Assembly: GCA_900465915.1 (NCBI GenBank)
Contig: UBKJ01000005.1
Coordinates: forward strand, 62,001 to 126,000
Length of the DNA: 64,000 nucleotides
Direction: 5' to 3'
Source of the DNA: Hyphomicrobiales bacterium
GTDB taxonomy: Bacteria > Pseudomonadota > Alphaproteobacteria > Rhizobiales > Rhizobiaceae
In this document: in pieces, positions 33,614 through 42,341 of the stretch
Layout: every line of letters starts with the position of its first letter
Position numbering within the stretch: the stretch's first letter is position 1
Notes under the pieces: model-generated
Told to the model about the DNA's origin: nothing
The model's input: the letters and a program-made list of their open reading frames with translations, nothing else
Databases searched by the model: none
Position numbers and translations under genes: made by a program

Positions 33614-34659
33614 TCTTCGATCCGATCCTCGACCTGTTCCGCGGCAAGGCGGTCACCATCCCGCCGCTCGACGGTGCGTTCCGCCCCAACACGCAGCTCG
33701 ACGACGCCGGGCTTTTCGCGCCGCTCAGTGAGGCCGACAATCTGGCCGTTTCCGGTGAAACGCTGTTCGCGAGCAGCGGCCCCGCCGTCTATCGCTTCGA
33801 CGAAGGCCGCGAGCCGGCGGTGGCGGCGACCTTTCCCGCGCCGGTGACGGCGCTTGCGGCCGGTCCCGGCGGCGCGCTGGCCGTGGCGCTGGAGACGGGC
33901 AGGCTCTTCGTCGGCGATGCCGAGCAGGCCCTGCCGGAGGGCGTGGCCTGCGTCACCGCGCTGGCCTTTGCCGCCGACGGAACGCTCTGGCTCGCCAACG
34001 GCTCCGCCGACCACGCCATGTCGGAATGGTCGGCCGACCTGATGCGGCACGGCGCGTCAGGCTCGATCTGGAAGCGCGCGCCGGATGCTGCGCAATGGAC
34101 CAAAGTCCTTTCCGGCCTCGCCTTTCCCTATGGCCTGCTGCCTGTCGACGGCGGCGTGCTGTTCAGCGAGAGCTGGAAGCACCGGCTGGTCCTCGCCGAC
34201 GCATCGGGCGGACAGCGCGTGGTCGCCGACAAGCTGCCGGGCTATCCGGCGCGGCTCGCGCCCGCCTCCGACGGCGGCGCGTGGCTCACCTTCTTCGCGC
34301 CGCGCAACCGGCTGATCGAATTGGTGCTGCAGGAGACGCACTACCGCATGGACATGATCGAGCAGGTGCCGCGCGAATTCTGGATCGCCCCGGCGCTGTC
34401 CTCGGGCCGCAGCTTCCTGGAGCCGCTGCAATGCGGCGGCATCAAGACCATGGGCGTGCACAAGCCGTGGTCGCCCAGCCGCTCCTACGGGCTGGCGGCG
34501 CGGCTCGACAGGGATTTCCGGCCGCTCTACAGCCTGCATAGCCGGGCCAACGGCCGCAGGCATGGCACATGCAGCGCCGTCGAGCGCAACGGGCGGCTTC
34601 TGGTGGCGAGCAAGGGCGGCGACTGCATCGTCGACGCCGGACCGGCGGAGGCGCGGTGA
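33610..34659 (+). CDS. SMP-30/strictosidine-synthase-like beta-propeller protein
   Basis: 349 aa soluble protein without a signal peptide. It resembles the propeller half of the fused permease upstream: FPYGLLPVDGGVLFSESWKH corresponds to YTNGVCMAHDGKSLFFAESW, and KLPGYPARLAPASDGGAWLT to MPGYPDNINRASDGTYWMAW. Probably a divergent duplicate; hydrolysis of a sugar or aldonic lactone is the family role but the substrate is unknown. The second halves differ: MPGYPDNIN is changed to LPGYPARLA, so a metal-ligand or active-site Asn may be missing. Overlaps the fusion gene (ATGA) and the ATPase gene (TGATG). Confidence 0.8.
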   Translation: MIFDPILDLFRGKAVTIPPLDGAFRPNTQLDDAGLFAPLSEADNLAVSGETLFASSGPAVYRFDEGREPAVAATFPAPVTALAAGPGGALAVALETGRLFVGDAEQALPEGVACVTALAFAADGTLWLANGSADHAMSEWSADLMRHGASGSIWKRAPDAAQWTKVLSGLAFPYGLLPVDGGVLFSESWKHRLVLADASGGQRVVADKLPGYPARLAPASDGGAWLTFFAPRNRLIELVLQETHYRMDMIEQVPREFWIAPALSSGRSFLEPLQCGGIKTMGVHKPWSPSRSYGLAARLDRDFRPLYSLHSRANGRRHGTCSAVERNGRLLVASKGGDCIVDAGPAEAR

Positions 34660-36158
34660 TGGACGACATGATCGTGGAGATGCAGGGCATCACCAAGGAA
34701 TATCGCGGCGTGCCTGCGGTGAAGAACGTGGATTTCCGCCTCGCCCGCGGCGAGATCCATTCGCTCCTGGGCGAGAACGGGGCCGGCAAGTCGACGCTGA
34801 CCAAGATGATCGCCGGCGTGGTCGAGCCGACCGCCGGGACCATCGTCTACAAGGGCGCGCCGGTGCGCTTCGCCTCGCCCAACGAGGCGCTCGACGCCGG
34901 CGTGGCGATGGTGTTCCAGGAGACGAGCCTGGTGCCGTCGATGACGGTGGCGCAGAACCTCTATCTTGGCTCGGAAAAGTTCCTCAACCGGCTGCGCGGA
35001 ACCTACATCTCGGCGCAGCAATTCCTGCAATCGCTCAATTTCTCCGTGGATCCGACCGCCATGGTCGAGACGCTGGGCGCGGCCAAGAAGCAGATGGTCG
35101 AGATCGCGCGCGCCGTGCATCACAACGCCGAGGTCATCATCTTCGACGAGCCGACGGCGACGCTGACGCCGGAGGAAAAGCGGCATTTCTTCGCGCTGAT
35201 CCGGCGGCTCAAGGCGCGCGGCGTCTCCATCGTCTTCATCAGCCACGCGCTGGAGGAGGCGCTGGCCATCTCCGACCGCATCACCATCCTGCGCGACGGC
35301 GAGCTGGTGGCGACCGGCCCGGCGGCATCGTTCGACCGGGATCGGGTCGTCGCCGCCATGGTCGGCCGCACCCTTTCATCGGCGCTCTATCGCGAGCGCG
35401 ACCCGGCACGTCTGCGCAAGGCGGGCAAGAAGATCCTGTCGGTGCAGGACATCTCCATGGGCGCGATGGTTCGCAACAATTCCTTCTCCATCTTCGAGGG
35501 CCAGATCACCGGCGTGTTCGGGCTGATCGGCTCCGGCCGCACCGAGACCTTCAAGGTGGTGTCGGGCATCTACAAGCGCGATTTCCTGCGCGGCGGCGCC
35601 ATTGAACTCGATGACAAGCCGGTGCGCTACACCGTGCCGCGCGAGGCCGTGAAGGCGGGCGTGGTCTACATCACCGAGGACCGCAAGAGCGAGGGCTTCT
35701 TCGAGACGATGTCGGTCGCCGAGAACCTGTTTTCCGGGCTTCTGGCGGCGGACCGCGAGAAATCCGCCGTCATCAGCATGAAGGAGATGCACGCGCTGTC
35801 GGCCGAATGGATCAAGCGGCTCAACATCCGCGCCATCAACGAGAATGCCCGCGTGGTCGAGCTTTCGGGCGGCAACCAGCAGAAGGTGGTGATCGGCAAG
35901 GGGCTGGTGCAGGCGCCGCGCCTCGTCATCTTCGACGAGCCGACGCGCGGCGTCGACGTGGGCGCCATCGCCGAAATTCACCAACTCATCAACCAGTTGG
36001 CCGATTCCGGGCTGGCGGTGGTGGTAATTTCGTCCTATCTGCCGGAGATCATGAATCTCTCCGACCGGATATTGGTGTGCCGGCAGGGGCGGATCGTGGA
36101 GGAGTTCTCGCCCGTCGAGGCGACCGAGGAAAAAATCATGTATGCCGCGGTGCATTGA
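34659..36158 (+). CDS. CUT2 ABC transporter ATP-binding protein (double ABC domain)
   Basis: 499 aa RbsA-type ATPase. First domain: Walker A GENGAGKSTLTKMI, Walker B VIIFDEPTATLTPEE, switch FISHALEEALAISDR. The first signature is atypical (VETLGAAKKQMVEIAR in place of LSGGQ). Second domain: FGLIGSGRTETFK, LSGGNQQKVVIGKGL, LVIFDEPTRGVDVGAIAEI. GGAGG ribosome site; its ATG shares one base with the stop of the propeller gene. Powers the two permeases encoded upstream. Confidence 0.94.
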   Translation: MDDMIVEMQGITKEYRGVPAVKNVDFRLARGEIHSLLGENGAGKSTLTKMIAGVVEPTAGTIVYKGAPVRFASPNEALDAGVAMVFQETSLVPSMTVAQNLYLGSEKFLNRLRGTYISAQQFLQSLNFSVDPTAMVETLGAAKKQMVEIARAVHHNAEVIIFDEPTATLTPEEKRHFFALIRRLKARGVSIVFISHALEEALAISDRITILRDGELVATGPAASFDRDRVVAAMVGRTLSSALYRERDPARLRKAGKKILSVQDISMGAMVRNNSFSIFEGQITGVFGLIGSGRTETFKVVSGIYKRDFLRGGAIELDDKPVRYTVPREAVKAGVVYITEDRKSEGFFETMSVAENLFSGLLAADREKSAVISMKEMHALSAEWIKRLNIRAINENARVVELSGGNQQKVVIGKGLVQAPRLVIFDEPTRGVDVGAIAEIHQLINQLADSGLAVVVISSYLPEIMNLSDRILVCRQGRIVEEFSPVEATEEKIMYAAVH

Positions 36159-36180
36159 GCCGGGCAGAAAAGGAAGCGAC

Positions 36181-37044
36181 ATGGCCGACAAGGGACACAA
36201 GGGACCGATGTGGACATATTACAAGGGCGAATGGCGGGAAGGCGACGTGCGCGTCCTGGGCGCGGCCTCGCACGCCACCTGGCTCGGCTCGCTGGTCTTC
36301 GACGGCGCGCGCCTGTTCGAGGGCGTGACGCCCGATCTCGACCGCCACTCCCGGCGGGCCAACGATTCCGCCCGCGCGCTGGGGCTTGAGCCGACGCTGA
36401 CCGCCGAGGCCATCGAGACGCTGGCGCGCGACGGGCTGAAGAAATTCGCGCCCGGAACCGACGTCTATATCCGCCCCATGTACTGGGCCGAGGACGGCGA
36501 TTCCAGCACGGTCGCGCCGGAGCCGTCGAGCACGGATTTCGCGCTCTGCCTGGAAGCGATCCCGATGGTCGAGCCGAAGGGCTTCACCATCACCACCACC
36601 TCCTTCCGCCGGCCGTTCCTGGAAGTCATGCCGGTCAACGCCAAGGCGGCCTGTCTCTATCCCAACAACGCCCGCATGCTGCGCGAGGCGAGGGCGAAGG
36701 GCTTCCACAACGCGCTGGTCACGGACGTGTTGGGCAACGTCGCCGAAACCGCGACCTCCAACATCTTCATGGCGCGTGGCGGCGAGGTGCTGACGCCGGT
36801 CCCGAACGGAACCTTCCTCAACGGCATCACGCGCCAGCGCGTCATCGGCCTTCTGCGCGCGGCCGGCGTCACGGTGCACGAGACGACGCTGTCGGTGCAG
36901 GATTTCCGCGAGGCGGACGAAATCTTCTCCACCGGCAATCTGAGCAAGATCGTGCCGGTGATCGGCTTCGACGACCGCGCGCTGGAATATGGCCCCATCG
37001 CCCGCCGCGCCCGCGCGCTGTACTGGGAATGGGCGCACGCCTGA
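36181..37044 (+). CDS. Class IV (branched-chain type) PLP aminotransferase
   Basis: 287 aa. Fold type IV aminotransferase: catalytic Lys155 in MPVNAKAACLYPNNARMLRE, then DVLGNVAETATSNIFMARGG, the conserved PLP phosphate loop, and NGITRQRVIGLLRAAGV. Similar to branched-chain or D-amino acid aminotransferases; exact substrate not readable. Start at ATG 36181 with AGGAAG site; the in-frame ATG 13 codons upstream overlaps the ATPase 3' end. It follows the transporter ATPase by 22 bp, so it is probably in the operon and may act on the imported compound, although a side role in amino-acid supply is also possible. Confidence 0.88.
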   Translation: MADKGHKGPMWTYYKGEWREGDVRVLGAASHATWLGSLVFDGARLFEGVTPDLDRHSRRANDSARALGLEPTLTAEAIETLARDGLKKFAPGTDVYIRPMYWAEDGDSSTVAPEPSSTDFALCLEAIPMVEPKGFTITTTSFRRPFLEVMPVNAKAACLYPNNARMLREARAKGFHNALVTDVLGNVAETATSNIFMARGGEVLTPVPNGTFLNGITRQRVIGLLRAAGVTVHETTLSVQDFREADEIFSTGNLSKIVPVIGFDDRALEYGPIARRARALYWEWAHA

Positions 37045-37057
37045 AGGAGGAAAGATC

Positions 37058-37468
37058 ATGGCGACTGTCAAATTGTGGACCGACGCGGAGGCAGAGGCCA
37101 ATCCGGCGGTGAAGGCGGTGTTCGACGACATCCGCGCGACGCGCAAATCGGATTTCGTCAATAATTTCTGGCGCGGCCTCGCCAACGATCCCGCCGGCCT
37201 GAAGCGGATATGGGAGCAGCTCAAGGCGATCATGGTCGCGCCGGGCGCGCTCGATCCGGTGATGCGCGAGATGATCTATATCGCCGTGTCGACGGCGAAC
37301 GGCTGCCAGTATTGCATCCATTCGCACACGGCCTCGGCCCGCGCCAAGGGCATGACCGACGCCCAGCACGCCGAGCTTCTGGCGGTGATCGGGCTGGCGG
37401 CGCAGACGAACCACATCGTCACCGCGCTGCAAATCCCGGTCGATCCGGAATTCGAGGTCAAGAGCTGA
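37058..37468 (+). CDS. Carboxymuconolactone decarboxylase family (AhpD-like) protein
   Basis: 136 aa, one CMD/AhpD domain. The redox centre is E71...C83-Q-Y-C86...H90 (STANGCQYCIHSH), the peroxidase/proton-relay pattern of AhpD-like members. Strong ribosome site AAGGAGGAAAG. Located 13 bp after the aminotransferase gene and 4 bp before the quinone oxidoreductase gene, so co-transcribed. Probably a thiol peroxidase or reductase partner; true decarboxylase activity is unlikely with a CxxC centre. Physiological substrate unknown. Confidence 0.87.
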   Translation: MATVKLWTDAEAEANPAVKAVFDDIRATRKSDFVNNFWRGLANDPAGLKRIWEQLKAIMVAPGALDPVMREMIYIAVSTANGCQYCIHSHTASARAKGMTDAQHAELLAVIGLAAQTNHIVTALQIPVDPEFEVKS

Positions 37469-37472
37469 GGCC

Positions 37473-38444
37473 ATGAGCAAAGCGTTCGTCGCCCATAAGC
37501 CGGGTGGGCCGGAGGTTCTCGCGCTCACCGATGTCGCCACGCCGCCGCCCGGTCCGGGCGAGGTGCTTGTGCGGCACACGGCCATAGGGGTCAATTTCAT
37601 CGACGTCTATTTCCGCAGCGGGCTTTATCCCTGGCCCGAGCCGACCATGATTCCGGGGGCCGAGGCCGCCGGCGTGGTCGAGGCGGTGGGCGAGGGCGTG
37701 ACGGGCTTTTCGCCCGGCGACCGCGTGGCCTATGTCATGCGGCACGGGGCCTGTCGGACCGAGCGCAACGTGCCGGCAGCGCAGCTCGTGCACGTTCCCG
37801 ACGCGCTGAGCGACACCGTGGCGGCGAGCGTGATGCTGAAGGGCCTCACCACGCAATATCTCGTCACCTCGTCTTATGCGGTGCGGCCCGGCGACACGGT
37901 GCTGGTCCATGCGGCGGCGGGCGGGGTGGGGCTGCTGCTCGGCCAGTGGCTGAAGGCGCTGGGGGCGACGGCCATCGGAACGGCCGGCTCGGCGGAGAAG
38001 GTGGCGCTGGCGCTGCGGCACGGCTACAGCCACGTCGTCAATTACCGAGAGCAGGATTTCGTCGCCGAGGTGCGGGCGCTGACGCAAGGCGCGGGCTGCG
38101 CTGCGGTCTATGACAGCGTCGGCGACGACACCTGGCGCGGCTCGCTCGCCTGCCTGCGGCGCTTCGGCATGTTCGTCAATTTCGGCCAGTCGTCGGGGCC
38201 CATCCAGGGCTTCGCTTTGTCCGACCTCGCCAAGGGCTCGCTGTCGGCCTGCCGGCCGATGCTGTTCGACTATATCGCCGAACGCGCCGACCTGGAGCGG
38301 CGGTCGGAGGAGCTGTTCCGCCGGCTCACATCGGGCGAGGTCCGCGCCGACGCGATCACGCAGCGCCCCTTCGCGGAACTCGCCGAGGTGCACCGCGACC
38401 TCGAGGCGCGCCGCACCACCGGCTCCATCGTCCTGATCCCATAA
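37473..38444 (+). CDS. NADPH:quinone oxidoreductase (zinc-free MDR family)
   Basis: 323 aa, QOR/zeta-crystallin type. N-terminal GroES-like domain with AIGVNFIDVYFRSGLYPWPE and GAEAAGVVEAVGEGVTGFSPGDR. The central Rossmann motif is VLVHAAAGGVGLLLGQWLKA, and no zinc-ligand cysteines are present. The C-terminal GQSSGPIQGFALSDLAKGSL is characteristic. Reduces quinones or enal/enone groups with NADPH in the cytoplasm. Last gene of the 29.4-38.4 kb operon, followed by a strong terminator. Confidence 0.9.
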   Translation: MSKAFVAHKPGGPEVLALTDVATPPPGPGEVLVRHTAIGVNFIDVYFRSGLYPWPEPTMIPGAEAAGVVEAVGEGVTGFSPGDRVAYVMRHGACRTERNVPAAQLVHVPDALSDTVAASVMLKGLTTQYLVTSSYAVRPGDTVLVHAAAGGVGLLLGQWLKALGATAIGTAGSAEKVALALRHGYSHVVNYREQDFVAEVRALTQGAGCAAVYDSVGDDTWRGSLACLRRFGMFVNFGQSSGPIQGFALSDLAKGSLSACRPMLFDYIAERADLERRSEELFRRLTSGEVRADAITQRPFAELAEVHRDLEARRTTGSIVLIP

Positions 38445-38445
38445 G

Positions 38446-38477
38446 CGAAAGGCCCGGCCGCCGCGCCGGGCCTTTCG
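38446..38477 (+). terminator. Rho-independent terminator after the quinone oxidoreductase
   Basis: A 12-bp perfect stem CGAAAGGCCCGG / CCGGGCCTTTCG with an eight-base loop starts two bases after the stop codon. Confidence 0.8.
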
Positions 38478-38609
38478 CCCGTTCCATTGCGCGGGCGTAT
38501 CTCTTTGTTTGCGCCGCATTATGCGACGCCAAAGGTTTCCATTCGGCTGCAAAATGCTATAGCCTCGTCGGCGCGGCCAGCCCGCCTCATTTCCTGAAGG
38601 TGAAAAAGA

Positions 38610-39977
38610 ATGTCCAGGCAACCCAACTCCATCGAAGCGCGTGACATCGAGTATCATTTCCACTCCAACACCAACGCCCGCCGCCACGAGGAGATCGGCC
38701 CGATCGTCATCGAGAAGGGCGAGGGCGTCTATGTGGAGGACAATAACGGCAAGCGCTATATCGAGGCGATGGCCGGCCTGTGGAGCGTCGGCGTCGGCTT
38801 CTCCGAGCCGCGCCTGGCCGAAGCGGCCTACAAGCAGATGCTGAAGCTGCCCTATTCGCACACCTTCACCCACCGCTCGCATCCGCCGGTGATCGAGCTG
38901 GCCGAGAAGCTGATCGGCCTCGCGCCGGTCCCGATGAGCAAGGTCTATTTCACCAATTCCGGCTCCGAGGCCAACGACACCATCATCAAGACGCTGTGGT
39001 ACCGCGCCCACGCCATGGGCCAGCCGCAGCGCACCAAGATCATCGGCCGCAAGCGCGGCTATCACGGCGTGACCATCGCCGCGGCCAGCGCCACGGGCCT
39101 GCCGGTCAACCATAATTCCTTCGGCCTGCCGCTGCCGGGCTTCCTGCATGCGACCTGCCCGCATCATTATCGCGACGCGCTGCCGGGCGAGACGGTGGAG
39201 GAATTCACCACGCGCCTGGCGCGCGAGCTGGAGGAGATGATCGTGGCCGAGGGCCCCGAGACCATCGCCGCCTTCATCGGCGAGCCGGTCATGGGCGCGG
39301 GCGGCGTGGTGGTCCCGCCCGCCGGCTATTGGGAGAAGATCCAGGCCGTTCTCAACAAATACGACATCCTTCTGATCGCCGACGAGGTCATCACCGGCTT
39401 CGGCCGCACCGGCGCGATGTTCGGGTCTGAAACCTACAACATCAAGCCCGACATCATCACCATGTCGAAGCAGATCTCCTCCTCCTACCTTCCGATCTCG
39501 GCCTTCATGTTCAACGACCGCGTCTACCAGCCGGTGGCCGACGAAAGCGCCCGGCTCGGCGTGTTCGGCCATGGCTACACCGCCTCGGGCCATCCGGTGG
39601 CGGCGGCGGTGGCGCTCGAAAACCTCAAGATCATCGAGGAGCGCGACCTCGTCGCCAATGCGCGCGACACCGGCGCCTATATGCAGAAGCGGCTGGCCGA
39701 ATTCGCCGATCATCCGTTGGTGGGCGAGGCGCGCGGCGTCGGCCTGATCGGCGCGCTGGAGCTGGTCGGCGACAAGGCGACCAAGGCGCCGCACGAGAAG
39801 ACCGGCGTGCTGGGCGGCCTCGCCAATGCGGCGCTGTTCCGCAACGGCGTCATCACCCGCAACATGGGCGACGCCATCGCTTTCTGCCCGCCGATGATCA
39901 TCACGCCGGCGCAGGTGGACGACGTGGCGGCGGCGATCCGCAAGTCGCTGGACGAGGTGCAGGCCGCCATCCAGTAA
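38610..39977 (+). CDS. Class III PLP aminotransferase (omega-amino-acid or polyamine type)
   Basis: 455 aa. Fold type I class III: GSE118-120 motif in YFTNSGSEANDTIIKT, YHGVTIAAASATGLP, the PLP pyridine Asp258 in LLIADEVITGFGRTGAMFGS, and Schiff-base Lys287 in ITMSKQISSSYLPISAF. Members with this FNDRVYQPV style use omega-amino acids, taurine, GABA or putrescine as donors, generally with pyruvate. It has its own 165 bp upstream region and a terminator, so it is probably monocistronic. Donor cannot be fixed from sequence. Confidence 0.92.
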   Translation: MSRQPNSIEARDIEYHFHSNTNARRHEEIGPIVIEKGEGVYVEDNNGKRYIEAMAGLWSVGVGFSEPRLAEAAYKQMLKLPYSHTFTHRSHPPVIELAEKLIGLAPVPMSKVYFTNSGSEANDTIIKTLWYRAHAMGQPQRTKIIGRKRGYHGVTIAAASATGLPVNHNSFGLPLPGFLHATCPHHYRDALPGETVEEFTTRLARELEEMIVAEGPETIAAFIGEPVMGAGGVVVPPAGYWEKIQAVLNKYDILLIADEVITGFGRTGAMFGSETYNIKPDIITMSKQISSSYLPISAFMFNDRVYQPVADESARLGVFGHGYTASGHPVAAAVALENLKIIEERDLVANARDTGAYMQKRLAEFADHPLVGEARGVGLIGALELVGDKATKAPHEKTGVLGGLANAALFRNGVITRNMGDAIAFCPPMIITPAQVDDVAAAIRKSLDEVQAAIQ

Positions 39978-39994
39978 GGCCGGCGCGTTCTGGA

Positions 39995-40027
39995 AAAAGC
40001 CCGCATCGTTCCGCGATACGGGCTTTT
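39995..40027. terminator. Bidirectional terminator between convergent genes
   Basis: AAAAGCCCGCATCG / CGATACGGGCTTTT, 14-bp arms with one mismatch and a five-base loop. Flanking A and T runs make it work both ways, between the class III aminotransferase and the convergent oxidase gene. Confidence 0.85.
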
Positions 40028-40030
40028 CGT

Positions 40031-41221
40031 TTATGCGCCGGCTTGCAGGCGCTCGAAAATCAGGTTTCCGATCGGAAGCGCCGAGGTGGCGGCGGGCGAG
40101 GGCGCGTTGCATACATGCAGGACGCGCTTGGTTTGCAGGAACTTGAAATCGTGGATCAGCGCGCCGTCGCGCGACACCGCCTGCGCGCGAATGCCGGCGC
40201 GGTAGGGGCGCAGGTCCTCCAATTGCAGCGACGGGCAATATTTGCGGCATTTCTCCAGATAGCTCGCCTTGAACAGGCTGTCCTTCATCTCGCCGAGCCC
40301 GGAAGAGAAATGCGCGGCGATGACCTTCCAGAAACCCGGAAAGCGGGCGTAGGTGGCGACATCACGCAGGTCGACGGAGAATTTCGCATAGCCCTCGCGC
40401 GAAAATCCCAGAACCGCGTTGGGGCCGACCGTCAGGCCGCCGTCGATCATCGGTGTCAGATGAATGCCGAGGAACGGCATGGACGGATCGGGGACCGGAT
40501 AGATCATCCGCTCGACCAGCCTGTTCAGCTCGGGCCTGAGCGCGTAATATTCGCCGCGGAACGGCACGATCTGGAAATCCACCTCCGCGCCGGAGCGCTG
40601 GGCCAGCCGGTCGGCCTGCAGCCCGGCGCAGGCGATGGCGCGGCGGCTTTCCCACGCTTTTTCGCCCGCATGCACGCGCACGCAGTCGCTGCGCTCCTCG
40701 ATGCGCTCGACCTGGACGCCGAGTTCGATATCGCCGCCGGCAGCGCGGATGAGATCGCCCATGGCGCGGCATACGGCGCGGTAATCGACGATGCCGCTCT
40801 GCTCGACCAGCAGCGCCCCGAGCCCCGTCACCGCCGGCTCGATCTCCCTGAGCGCGCCGTCGTCGAGCCGCCGGCAGGCGATGCCGTTGGCGGCGGCGTT
40901 GGTTTCGAGCGCCGCGAGGCGCTGAAGCTCGACCGCATCGGTGGCGACCACCAGCTTGCCGGGGACGCGGTAGGGGATGGCGTTCTCGTCGCAGAACTGC
41001 TTGGTCATGCGCTCGCCGGCGCGGCAGAGCTCCGCCTTGAAGCTGCCGGGCTGGTAATAAATGCCGGCATGGATGACGCCGCTATTGTGGCCGGTCTGGT
41101 GCGCGGCTAGCGCGTCCTCCTTCTCCAGCACCAGGATGCGCGCCGACGGCTCCTTGCGCGCGATGGTGAGCGCGGTGGCCAGACCGACGACGCCGCCGCC
41201 GACGAGACAATAGTCATACAT
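40031..41221 (-). CDS. lhgO: L-2-hydroxyglutarate oxidase/dehydrogenase (DAO family)
   Basis: 396 aa FAD-dependent DAO-family enzyme. N-terminal dinucleotide motif YDYCLVGGGVVGLATALTIA, then QTGHNSGVIHAGIYYQPGSF, which is diagnostic of LhgO, and PFLGIHLTPMIDGGLTVGPN. Ends with the FAD-binding LHVCNAPSPAATSALPIGNL. Oxidises L-2-hydroxyglutarate to 2-oxoglutarate, passing electrons to the membrane quinone pool. The ATG at 41221 starts the protein directly at the FAD motif; a longer frame upstream is noise. Divergent from the DMT exporter gene. Confidence 0.9.
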   Translation of the reverse strand: MYDYCLVGGGVVGLATALTIARKEPSARILVLEKEDALAAHQTGHNSGVIHAGIYYQPGSFKAELCRAGERMTKQFCDENAIPYRVPGKLVVATDAVELQRLAALETNAAANGIACRRLDDGALREIEPAVTGLGALLVEQSGIVDYRAVCRAMGDLIRAAGGDIELGVQVERIEERSDCVRVHAGEKAWESRRAIACAGLQADRLAQRSGAEVDFQIVPFRGEYYALRPELNRLVERMIYPVPDPSMPFLGIHLTPMIDGGLTVGPNAVLGFSREGYAKFSVDLRDVATYARFPGFWKVIAAHFSSGLGEMKDSLFKASYLEKCRKYCPSLQLEDLRPYRAGIRAQAVSRDGALIHDFKFLQTKRVLHVCNAPSPAATSALPIGNLIFERLQAGA

Positions 41222-41411
41222 GGGAAACCGACCGCTGTTGACGTGCTGTCCCGAAGGCTTTCCACAAAGCCCGCGACGCGTCAATGGCCGCCGATTCCAC
41301 GGCGGCCCGATCAACAAAATTGAACCAAAGCCTTCAGTTTTATTTGTTTGCTGAAAGGAGCCTCCGCGCCGATAGTCGCCCGGCGAACAATTCATCCAAA
41401 AGCAGGTTTCG

Positions 41412-42341
41412 ATGCAGGAAGAACGGCGCATCCGGTTTCCCGCCGGACGGCTCGCTCTGGCGATGGCGATCGCCGGCACGGTGGGCGCTTTCGCGACGGA
41501 GGCTGGCCTCGACCCGGTCACCACCGTGTTCTGGCGCTGCGTCTTCGCGACGGCGTTTCTAGGCGTCTGGTGCTTGTGGCGCGGCGCCTTGCCCGACCGC
41601 AGCCTGTCGCCGGGCCGGCTCGGGCTCGCGGCGCTGGGCGGGGTCTGCATGGTGCTGAGCTGGACCGCCTTCTTCGCCGGCTTTTCGATGACCTCCATCG
41701 CCACCACGACGATCGTCTATCACATCCAGCCCTTCTTCGTGATCCTGATCGGCGTCGCCGTGCTGGGCGAGCGCATCACGCTGGACCAGCTCGTCTGGAT
41801 GGCCACGGCCTTTATCGGCGTGGCGCTGGCGAGCGGCCTCGTCTTCGCCAGCGCGCCGGCCGGGCCGCAATGGGCGCTGGGCGTGGCGCTGACGCTCGGC
41901 GGCGCGCTGTGCTACGCCGTCGCCACCATCCTCGCCAAGGGACTGGGCGGGCAGAAGCCGGAAATCACCACTTTGTGCCAGACGGCGGTGGGCGTGGTCC
42001 TGATGGCGCCCTTCGCCGATTTCGGCCATATGCCGGCGGGCGCGGCTTGGGGCTGGCTGGCGGGCATCGGCGTGCTGCATACCGGCGTCGCCTATGTGCT
42101 GATGTATTCGGCCTATCCGCGCCTGACCACGCCAGTGATCGGCGTGCTGACCTTCATCTATCCGGTGGTGGCGATCCTCGTCGACCGCGTCTTCTATCAT
42201 CACCCGCTCGGGCCGGCGCAGGCCCTGGGCATGGCGCTGATCGCGCTCGGGACGCTGGGCGTGCGGCTCGGCTGGCGGGTGGGCAGGAGCAGATCAGGCG
42301 GCGCTTCCGCGCCGCCGGTCAGCGTCCGTGATCGCGCATGA
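41412..42341 (+). CDS. DMT superfamily (EamA) transporter
   Basis: 309 aa with ten predicted helices in two EamA repeats. The first repeat ends TTTIVYHIQPFFVILIGVAV with LGERIT, and the second ends RLTTPVIGVLTFIYPVVAIL with VDRVFYHH. Probably exports an amino acid or other small metabolite; unknown which. Its last 23 bases overlap the 3' end of malQ on the opposite strand, so the two transcripts converge. Start chosen at ATG 41412. Confidence 0.88.
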   Translation: MQEERRIRFPAGRLALAMAIAGTVGAFATEAGLDPVTTVFWRCVFATAFLGVWCLWRGALPDRSLSPGRLGLAALGGVCMVLSWTAFFAGFSMTSIATTTIVYHIQPFFVILIGVAVLGERITLDQLVWMATAFIGVALASGLVFASAPAGPQWALGVALTLGGALCYAVATILAKGLGGQKPEITTLCQTAVGVVLMAPFADFGHMPAGAAWGWLAGIGVLHTGVAYVLMYSAYPRLTTPVIGVLTFIYPVVAILVDRVFYHHPLGPAQALGMALIALGTLGVRLGWRVGRSRSGGASAPPVSVRDRA

